Assembly: GCF_022095675.1 (NCBI RefSeq)
Contig: NZ_JAHYSG010000139.1
Location: 1 to 29,897, forward strand
Direction of reading: 5' to 3'
Length of the DNA stretch: 29,897 nucleotides
From: Dactylosporangium sp. AC04546
Lineage (GTDB): Bacteria; Actinomycetota; Actinomycetes; Mycobacteriales; Micromonosporaceae
The notes beneath the pieces are model-generated. The model worked only from the letters and a program-made list of their open reading frames with translations, did not search any database and was not told the origin of the DNA. Of the stretch, positions 8,298-17,704 are shown piece after piece. The position numbers were made by a program, and so were the translations under genes. The stretch's first letter is position 1; each line of letters begins with the position of its first letter.

Positions 8298-9701
8298 TCA
8301 GCGGGCCGCCGCGTACAGCGCACCCGTCGTGACCTGGTCGTCGAGGGCCGCGCGGACCACCAGGCCCTCCAGGCCGGCGAGGAAGCCGAGCGGGCCGCGG
8401 CGGCCCAGGAAGCCGTGCTCGACGCACAGCATCAGCTCGGCGGTGTCGCCCAGGTCCATCAGGAACATGAAGAAGTTGGAATGCATCGGCAGGCGGTCGA
8501 TCACCGGCGAGCGCAGCTTCGTCGCCGGCAGTGCGGCCTGGATCCGCTCGGCCAGCTCGGCCTGCGGCAGGGCCTCGGGCATCGTCGACCGGTCGGCCAG
8601 GGTGTAGCGGGTGTCGTTGAAGAAGCAGTAGCCGTCGGGCGTGATCCCGCGGCGGGCGGCGACGTCGACGAACATGGCGTCCAGGTCGCGGGGGTCGTAC
8701 TCGCAGTGCGCGTACGCCGTCAGGGCCGCGTCCGCCGACCGCCGCAGCAGCTGCCCCACCGTCTCGCCGCCAGAAGGCGCGGACAGGCCGCCAGTAACGG
8801 GGAGTCTGAAGAGCGCGTTCTGGTTGAACGCGGCGACCACGCCCCGGCTCGCCGGGCGGAACCGGGTCGACACGATCGTGCGCAGGGCGGCCTCGCCCTC
8901 GCCGGTGTACGCGGCCAGCTGCAGCGCCGTGGCGCCGAGCAGCGCGGTCGCCGGCGGCACGCCGTGGCGGGCTGCGAGGTCGTTGACGGCCAGGGCGAGC
9001 GCCGGCGACTGGATCAGGCCCCAGTCGAGGTTCGGCGGCCGGCCGTCGCGGATGCTCCCGATCATGCTCGGCGGGATGGTCGCGAGGTGCTTCTCCCAGT
9101 ACTGCAGGGCCTTCGCCGCCCGGCGCTGCCCGACGGCGGACCGCTCGTACTCGCCGCGCTCCACAGGCTGCTGCCGGGGCTCGACGACGACGGGCGGGTC
9201 GGCCAGCAGGTTCGCCAGGTCGCCGCGCACGATCGCAAAGCTCCACCCGTCGACCGCCATGTGGCTGGCCGCGAGCAGCACCGTCTGCGGAACGCCGTCG
9301 CGCACCAGCACGGCGGCCCGCAGCGGCAGGTCGGCGGCCATGTCGAACCAGCCCACCCGCAGCGCCTCGCCGAGCTCGGCGGCGGCCTCGGTCAGCCCGC
9401 GGTCGCCCAGCTCGTGGACCGCCAGGGGGACCTCGCCCTCGGGCAGCACGCGCTGGAGCGGGCCGTCGAGGTACACCGTGTGGAGCGAGTCGTGCCGCTC
9501 GACCAGCGTCCGCAGCGCGTCGAGCACGGCCGGCAGGTCGCGGCCGGGCGGGACGGGGACCTCGACGAGCAGGTTGAGCGTGGTGTCGTCGGGCGGGAGC
9601 CAGCGCAGGACGTTCCAGATGGCGAGCTGACCCCAGATCAGCGGGCCCTCGGCGGCGCGGCCGGTGCGGAACGGGATGGTGACGGGGTAGGTCGGCGTCA
9701 T
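8298..9701 (-). CDS. stand-alone condensation-domain protein (NRPS C-domain fold)
   Basis: A 467-residue protein from ATG 9701 (MTPTYPVTIPF), with GGGAAGGTG just upstream. An upstream ATG at 9773 would add 24 residues but would run through the octamer repeat array, so it is less likely. The fold is that of chloramphenicol acetyltransferase-like condensation domains: an N-terminal LNLLVEVPVP and LRTLVERHDSLHTVY, then SHMAVDGWSF at residues 146-155. The catalytic motif HHxxxDG is present as S-H-M-A-V-D-G: the first His is Ser146, the key second His is kept (H147), and D151 is kept. No adenylation, thiolation or thioesterase domain is fused or nearby. It may acylate a carrier-bound or free substrate, or be a non-catalytic partner. 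Other NRPS genes may lie outside the window. No immediate operon partner is seen. Confidence 0.85.
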   Translation of the reverse strand: MTPTYPVTIPFRTGRAAEGPLIWGQLAIWNVLRWLPPDDTTLNLLVEVPVPPGRDLPAVLDALRTLVERHDSLHTVYLDGPLQRVLPEGEVPLAVHELGDRGLTEAAAELGEALRVGWFDMAADLPLRAAVLVRDGVPQTVLLAASHMAVDGWSFAIVRGDLANLLADPPVVVEPRQQPVERGEYERSAVGQRRAAKALQYWEKHLATIPPSMIGSIRDGRPPNLDWGLIQSPALALAVNDLAARHGVPPATALLGATALQLAAYTGEGEAALRTIVSTRFRPASRGVVAAFNQNALFRLPVTGGLSAPSGGETVGQLLRRSADAALTAYAHCEYDPRDLDAMFVDVAARRGITPDGYCFFNDTRYTLADRSTMPEALPQAELAERIQAALPATKLRSPVIDRLPMHSNFFMFLMDLGDTAELMLCVEHGFLGRRGPLGFLAGLEGLVVRAALDDQVTTGALYAAAR

Positions 9702-9724
9702 GGCGTGCACCTTCCCGAAGCGGT

Positions 9725-9802
9725 GATGCATCAAAATTGATGCATCAAGGCTGATGTATCGGGACCGATGCATCGCAAGCGATGCATCACGAGCGATGCG
9801 TC
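9725..9802. repeat. six palindromic octamers at exact 14-bp spacing (GATGCATC array)
   Basis: Octamers start at 9725, 9739, 9753, 9767, 9781 and 9795. Four are perfect GATGCATC; the third is GATGTATC and the sixth GATGCGTC. The 6-base spacers differ in sequence (AAAATT, AAGGCT, GGGACC, GCAAGC, ACGAGC), so only the palindrome and the phase are conserved. The array begins 24 bases upstream of the condensation-gene ATG and covers the place where its promoter should be. It also lies 141 bases before the divergent ferredoxin gene. It looks like an array of binding sites for a dimeric regulator; the protein is unknown. Confidence 0.85.
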
Positions 9803-9942
9803 GCGCGGCGGCTCCGGAGCACAGGCTACGCGCGGAAGTTCGAGACTTTCAATGAGTTGTTGAAATCGTGAGCGATAGCGTTCGGAAATTGCCGTTTGGG
9901 TAAGGGACGGCGGACAGTGGCGGAGTTCGATAGGTTGGTCCC

Positions 9943-10161
9943 ATGTGGCGGATCACCGTGGCGAACACGTGCATCGCTTCCGGCAGCTGCGTCGGCATCG
10001 CGCCCGACCGCTTCGAGCTCGACGACGTCGAGGGCCGTGCCCACCCGGTGACCGCCGACGTCGACCCCGACGACGAGGCCGTCCTCGACGCGGTGGCGTC
10101 GTGCCCGATGGAGGCGATCTCCGTGATCGACCTGGAGACGGGTGAGCCGGTAGAGGTCTAG
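9943..10161 (+). CDS. 3Fe-4S ferredoxin
   Basis: A 72-residue acidic ferredoxin of the single-cluster type common beside actinobacterial cytochrome P450 genes. The ligands are C10 and C16 in CIASGSC, and C54 in ASCPMEAI. The position that would hold the second cysteine of a 4Fe-4S site is Ser13, which fits a 3Fe-4S cluster. Such ferredoxins carry electrons from a reductase to a P450 or another oxygenase. No P450 or reductase gene is in the window, so the partner is unknown. It is divergent from the condensation gene across the octamer array, so both may answer to the same regulator. It ends three bases before the convergent meaB stop. Confidence 0.92.
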   Translation: MWRITVANTCIASGSCVGIAPDRFELDDVEGRAHPVTADVDPDDEAVLDAVASCPMEAISVIDLETGEPVEV

Positions 10162-10164
10162 ACC

Positions 10165-11141
10165 CTAGGGCGAAGGCGAGCGGTAGGCGGCGAGCAGCGC
10201 GTCCGCGGCCTGCCCCGGCGTCAGCGTGCCGGCCCGGACCTGCTCCTCCACCTGCGGCGCGAGCGCCCGCACGGCCGCGTTCGTGCGCAGCCCGTCCAGC
10301 AGCGCGTCGCGGGCCGTCGACCAGATCCACTGCACCCGCTGGCGTTCGCGCCGCCGGGCCAGGCCGCCGTCGCGCTCCAGGTGGTCCCGGTGCGACTCCA
10401 GGAAGCCCCACAACTCCGGCAGCCCGGCGCCCGTCATGCCGCTGCACGTCACGACTGGCGTCGACCAGTCGGCACCGGCGCCGCCCGGGCGCAGCAGGCG
10501 CAGCGCGCCGGCCAGCTCGCGGGCCGCCTTCCGGGCGTCGGCCTCGTGCGGGCCGTCGGCCTTGTTGACCGCGATCACGTCGGCCAGCTCCAGCACGCCC
10601 TTCTTGATGCCCTGCAGCTGGTCGCCCGTGCGGGCCAGGGCCAGCAGCAGGAACGAGTCGACCATGTCCGCCACCGCGGTCTCCGACTGCCCGACCCCGA
10701 CCGTCTCGACGAGGACCACGTCGTAGCCGGCCGCCTCGACCACCACCATCGCCTCGCGGGTGGCCCGCGCGACGCCGCCCAGCGTGCCGGAGGTGGGCGA
10801 CGGGCGCACGAACGCGGCCGGGTCGACGGCCAGGCGGTTCATGCGGGTCTTGTCGCCGAGGATGCTGCCGCCGGTCCGGGTCGACGACGGGTCGACGGCC
10901 AGGACCGCGACCCGGTGGCCGTCGCCGGTCAGCAACGTCCCCAAAGCGTCGATGAACGTCGACTTCCCCACGCCCGGCACGCCGGTCACGCCGATCCGCC
11001 GCGACCGCCCGGCGTGCGGGGTCAGGGCGACCAGCAGCTCCTGGCCGAGCGCGCGGTGGTCGGCCCGGGTGGACTCGACCAGCGTGATCGCCCGGGCGAT
11101 CCAGGCGCGCTCGCCGGCCAGGACGCCCTCGACGTACGTGG

Positions 11142-11145
<4 letters not shown>
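10165..11145 (-). CDS. meaB: methylmalonyl-CoA mutase-associated GTPase MeaB (probable CTG start)
   Basis: This G-protein chaperone gates loading of adenosylcobalamin into methylmalonyl-CoA mutase and protects it from inactivation. The frame includes the MeaB N-terminal helices ([36 protein letters not shown]). They precede the P-loop GVPGVGKST (about residues 55-63) and the family block [18 protein letters not shown]. Also present are [14 protein letters not shown] and the base-recognition VNKADG. The first ATG/GTG/TTG in frame (GTG 10989) would delete about 52 conserved residues, leaving the P-loop at the very N-terminus. The only start-like codon that keeps them is CTG at 11143-11145, overlapping the mutB stop as CTGA, the same layout as ATGA coupling. 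From there the protein is 326 residues, normal for MeaB. It is the last gene of mutA-mutB-meaB. Confidence 0.93.
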
Positions 11146-14998
<3,853 letters not shown>

Positions 14999-15004
14999 GG
15001 CCGA

Positions 15005-15010
15005 ATGCTA
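15005..15010 (-). promoter_or_regulatory. candidate -10 element for a leaderless mutA transcript
   Basis: TAGCAT matches TAnnnT and is exactly six bases from the mutA ATG, the spacing seen for leaderless actinobacterial genes. No ribosome binding site is visible in front of the ATG, in agreement. No clear -35. Confidence 0.45.
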
Positions 15011-15079
15011 AGTGGGTGCGGCGCCCGATTCGGGGCCGATGTGACAACCTCCACCGTCCCAATATCCCACCGCCCCCGC

Positions 15080-15202
15080 TCAGTGCGGGAACACCCGCGG
15101 CGCGCGCGGCGTGACCGTGGCCCGAAACTCCTCGATCCGCCGCACGACCTGGAGCATGCCGAGCGTGTGTTCCAGGCGGCCGAGGTACCGATGGCGCCGC
15201 AC
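15080..15202 (-). CDS. possible 40-residue basic protein or gene remnant
   Basis: A short frame from GTG 15202 to TGA 15080, with GAGGGAGAAGG about five bases upstream of the start. The product (RRHRYLGRLEHTLGMLQVVRRIEEF then RATVTPRAPRVFPH) is basic with one amphipathic helix. It is divergent from the PPOX gene, with the perfect palindrome at 15222-15242 between them. It could be a tiny regulator, a degraded gene or chance. I do not recognise it. Confidence 0.3.
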   Translation of the reverse strand: MRRHRYLGRLEHTLGMLQVVRRIEEFRATVTPRAPRVFPH

Positions 15203-15221
15203 CAGCCCTTCTCCCTCGTTT

Positions 15222-15242
15222 CCCTGACAGGAATTGTCAGGG
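15222..15242. promoter_or_regulatory. perfect 8-bp inverted repeat, CCCTGACA-N5-TGTCAGGG
   Basis: The spacer is GGAAT. The site is centred about 30 bases upstream of the PPOX gene start and about 30 bases upstream of the small minus-strand frame. It is the size and shape of an operator for a dimeric regulator. TGTCAGG-type half-sites are seen with several small HTH families, but I cannot name the protein. Confidence 0.55.
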
Positions 15243-15262
15243 GTGGGTGCCAGGATGCTCGC

Positions 15263-15718
15263 ATGTGGTGGAACGAGTTCGCCGACGCCGAGCCTGACCT
15301 GGCGGCGCGGGTGGAGGCCCGGTTCAAGGCCGCGCGGCACAGCACGATGGCGACCCTTCGGCGGGACGGGTCGCCGCGCATCAGCGGCACCGAGGTGGAG
15401 TTCGGCGCGGACGGGATGGTCCTCGGCAGCATGGCCGGCTCCCTGAAGGCCCGCGACCTGCACCGCGACCCGCGCGTGGCGCTGCACAGCCCGAGCGTCG
15501 ACCCCGACGACGACGCCCCCGCGACCTGGCCGGGCGACGCGAAGGTGGCCGGCACGGCCCACGAGGTGGTGGTGGACCCGGCGCCGGAGGACGGCTCGCA
15601 CCGCTTCCGCGTCGACGTGGCCGAGGTCGTGCTCACCTACGTGGCCCCGTCGGCCGACCACCTGGTCGTGGAGAGCTGGCACCCGGACCGGGGGCGGGAG
15701 ACCCGCATGCGGAAGTAG
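15263..15718 (+). CDS. pyridoxamine 5'-phosphate oxidase-fold (PPOX) protein
   Basis: A 151-residue protein from ATG 15263 (MWWNEFADAEPDLAARV). The split-barrel flavin-binding fold is recognisable from FKAARHSTMATLRRDGSPRI, GTEVEFGADGMVLGSM and the DLHRDPRVALHSPS segment. These correspond to the usual 'HxxlATlrpDGsPrv' and 'kaknLrrdPrval' patterns. Family members bind FMN, F420 or heme-related ligands and are often small oxidoreductases. In actinobacteria the F420-type is common, but the cofactor cannot be decided here. The methyltransferase starts 10 bases downstream, so the two form an operon, probably driven by a promoter near the palindrome at 15222-15242. Confidence 0.85.
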   Translation: MWWNEFADAEPDLAARVEARFKAARHSTMATLRRDGSPRISGTEVEFGADGMVLGSMAGSLKARDLHRDPRVALHSPSVDPDDDAPATWPGDAKVAGTAHEVVVDPAPEDGSHRFRVDVAEVVLTYVAPSADHLVVESWHPDRGRETRMRK

Positions 15719-15728
15719 GGTCGGAGCC

Positions 15729-16379
15729 GTGGACGCCGTCGAGTACATCCGCGGCCTGGCCGCCGAGTCCCTGGCCCGGGACGACGCGGTCGGCTGGTGG
15801 GACACGCTGTATGTCGCCGCCGGTGAGGGCGTGACCGCGATCCCGTGGGACCGTGGCGGCCCGCACCGCCTCCTGGCCTCCTGGGCCGCCGAGCACCAGC
15901 CGCCGGACCGCGGCCGGGCCCTGGTCGTGGGGTGCGGCCTGGGTGCCGATGCGGAGTTCCTGGCCGCGCAGGGGTGGACGACGACCGCGTTCGACGTGTC
16001 GCCCGAGGCCGTGCGGACGGCTCGGGAGCGGTTCCCGGATTCGCCGGTCGAGTATGCGGTGGCCGACCTGTTCGCGCTGCCCGAGGGCTTCGCGGGCGGG
16101 TTCGACCTGGTGCTGGAGAGCATGACGGTCCAGGCGCTGCCCCGGGCGCTGCGGGAGCGGGCGGTCGCCGCCGTGCGGTCGCTGGTCGCTCCGGGCGGCA
16201 CGTTGCTCGTCATCGCCGCCGTGGCCGACGAGTCGCAGGACGAGAACGTGGCAGGGCCGCCGTGGCCGCTCACCCGGGCCGATGTCGAGTCCTTCGCCCG
16301 CGACGGGCTGGACGCGCGGCGGATCGAGCAGATCGACCTCGACGGCGCGGCCCGGTGGCGCGCCGAGTTCGGCCGCTGA
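15729..16379 (+). CDS. class I SAM-dependent methyltransferase
   Basis: A 216-residue enzyme starting at GTG 15729, ten bases after the PPOX stop. Motif I, the SAM-binding glycine loop, is LVVGCGLGADAEFLAAQG (about residues 65-82). Motif II acid follows in TTAFDVSPEAV. Then come DLFALP and the FDLVLESMTVQALP strand, and a late GGTLLVIAAV. This arrangement resembles the thiopurine/selenol methyltransferase-like group that acts on small molecules. The substrate is unknown. No DNA- or RNA-binding insertion is seen. It converges on the ClpP-like gene with 19 bases between the stops. Confidence 0.88.
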   Translation: MDAVEYIRGLAAESLARDDAVGWWDTLYVAAGEGVTAIPWDRGGPHRLLASWAAEHQPPDRGRALVVGCGLGADAEFLAAQGWTTTAFDVSPEAVRTARERFPDSPVEYAVADLFALPEGFAGGFDLVLESMTVQALPRALRERAVAAVRSLVAPGGTLLVIAAVADESQDENVAGPPWPLTRADVESFARDGLDARRIEQIDLDGAARWRAEFGR

Positions 16380-16398
16380 CACCGCGCCCACCGGCCGG

Positions 16399-16998
16399 CT
16401 AGCGGGTGACGATCTCCGTGATCAGGCCGTAGGCCAGGGCGTCCTCCGCGGACAGGATCGTGCCCGACTGGAGGTCGTCCTCCACCCGGGAGCGCGGGCG
16501 GCCCGTCGCGGCGGCGATGCGTAAGACCAGGTCTTCCAGGTCGCGCAGGTAGCGGCCGGCCTCGGCCACCACCTGGTCGGCCGTGCCGCCGGGGCTGGTG
16601 ACCTTCGGCTCGGCCAGGCGGAAGCGGGCGTGCGGGAACGCCGCGCGCTTCGTGGCCGCGCAGAAGACGCCCAGGGCGGCCGCGCCGACCTGGCCGATCG
16701 CCGTGGCGTGCACCGGGGCGTGGACCGCGTCGAGGGCGTCGACCAGGGTCCAGGCGGCCGACAGCGCGCCCTGGTCGGCGCTCATGTGCAGGGTGATCGG
16801 GTCGGCCGACATGGCGTCGAGGGCCAGCAGCGTCGCCGCGGCCCGGGCGGCAGTGTCGGGCTCCAGGTCGCGGACGAACAGCATGCGGCGGCCGAAGAGT
16901 TGCTCGTCGAGCCACGGCGCGTGGGCGGCCGGCGCGGGCAACGGCGGCAGCGGGTCGTCGTCGGGGCGCCGGTCGGGGTGGTAGCGGAGACGCGCCAT
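16399..16998 (-). CDS. ClpP-fold protein lacking the Ser-His-Asp triad
   Basis: A 199-residue protein from ATG 16998 (an ATG at 17010 adds four residues). The crotonase/ClpP fold is visible: ITLHMSADQGALSAAWTLVDAL matches the ClpP substrate-groove region. IGQVGAAALGVFCAATKRAAFPHARF matches the nucleophile and oxyanion helices. RVEDDLQSGTILSAEDALAYGLI matches the C-terminal handle. Against the ClpP pattern GQAASMGAFLL the catalytic Ser is Ala106. In HARFRLAEP the catalytic His of the HQP motif is Ala129. The Asp position is Gly179. All three catalytic residues are therefore lost. Such paralogues may act as non-proteolytic ring partners of active ClpP; this is inference. No other clp gene is nearby. 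Confidence 0.85.
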   Translation of the reverse strand: MARLRYHPDRRPDDDPLPPLPAPAAHAPWLDEQLFGRRMLFVRDLEPDTAARAAATLLALDAMSADPITLHMSADQGALSAAWTLVDALDAVHAPVHATAIGQVGAAALGVFCAATKRAAFPHARFRLAEPKVTSPGGTADQVVAEAGRYLRDLEDLVLRIAAATGRPRSRVEDDLQSGTILSAEDALAYGLITEIVTR

Positions 16999-17088
16999 GC
17001 CACCGAACATAGGCGAACCCGCCGCCGTCCACAGCCCGCGCAGGGCCCGTTCCGCTGCGGGCGTAAGCGCCCGGCCGAGAGCGGATTC

Positions 17089-17158
17089 GGCAAACCGGCC
17101 GGGGCTGAAACCTTTGCCTGGCAGCATGCGGGTTGGAACGGCACCGGTCCGCGGTGCC
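17089..17158 (+). promoter_or_regulatory. two hairpins in the cheX leader
   Basis: GGCAAA (17089-17094) pairs with TTTGCC (17113-17118). Further down GGCACCG (17140-17146) pairs with CGGTGCC (17152-17158) around a 5-base loop, 14 bases before the GGGAG ribosome site. GGCAAACC and GAAACC recall pieces of the c-di-GMP-I riboswitch, but the full motif is not there. Possible 5' UTR structure or operator. Confidence 0.35.
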
Positions 17159-17182
17159 CGCAACACCGTCCGGGAGTTTGCC

Positions 17183-17704
17183 ATGACGGACGCTCTGACG
17201 CAGGCCGACTCAGCACCGACCGAGTCCGGGCTCGACGACCAGGATCTCGTCGAGATCGTCAACGAGGTGTGGAACGCGTACCTGCAGCAGCCGGACGCGG
17301 AACCGGTCGACGAGGCCGACTCGCCCGACCCGCGCACGATCACCGCCGCCGTGTCGATCACCGGCGCCTGGGAGGGTCACGTCCGCGTGCTCGTGCCGCC
17401 CTCGGCGGCCGGCGACATCACCGCCATCATGCTCGCCATGGAGCCCGGCGAGGTGACCGACCAGGACGTCACCGACGCCATGGGCGAGTTGGTCAACGTG
17501 GTCGGCGGCAACATCAAGAACCGCGGCGCGCAGCCGGCCAAGCTCGGGCTGCCGGTCGTCGCGACCGGCAAGATGCTGTTCCCGGCGACCCGGGAGACGC
17601 ACCGGCTCGCCGTGGCGTGGCGGGGGGCGACCCCGATCGCGTTCAGCGTGCTGCACGTCAACCCGGACCGGCCGGTGATCATCGCGCCGAAGGCCGTGCG
17701 GTAG
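17183..17704 (+). CDS. CheX-like chemotaxis phosphatase-family protein
   Basis: A 173-residue protein from ATG 17183 with GGGAG at 17172-17176. After an acidic N-terminus, the CheX/CheC-like domain begins near ITAAVSITGAWEGHVRVLVP. It contains the helix DAMGELVNVVGGNIKN. This carries the E-x2-N phosphatase signature (E and N of ELVN) used by CheX to dephosphorylate CheY-P. The last strand pair includes LAVAWRGATPIAFSVLHV. Lone CheX domains occur in actinobacteria outside chemotaxis operons, and no CheA or CheY is in the window. It ends exactly where the convergent GGDEF-EAL gene ends (17704/17705, no gap), so the two may be read together. Motility or response-regulator control is inferred. 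Confidence 0.82.
   Translation: MTDALTQADSAPTESGLDDQDLVEIVNEVWNAYLQQPDAEPVDEADSPDPRTITAAVSITGAWEGHVRVLVPPSAAGDITAIMLAMEPGEVTDQDVTDAMGELVNVVGGNIKNRGAQPAKLGLPVVATGKMLFPATRETHRLAVAWRGATPIAFSVLHVNPDRPVIIAPKAVR

Noticed and set aside
9702..9773. 24-residue N-terminal extension of the condensation protein
   Set aside because: It would be encoded by the octamer array, lacks a ribosome site, and the shorter start has GGGAAGGTG in front.
9725..9802. CRISPR array
   Set aside because: Units are 8 bp with 6-bp gaps, far too short, and no cas genes are present.
14999..15079. Cobalamin riboswitch before the B12-dependent mutase operon
   Set aside because: The space is too short and no B12-box-like sequence is seen; a leaderless promoter explains the start.
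17041..17182. c-di-GMP-I riboswitch in the cheX leader
   Set aside because: Only fragments match; the conserved ACGCAAAG block and tetraloop are missing, so it is listed only as a structured leader.
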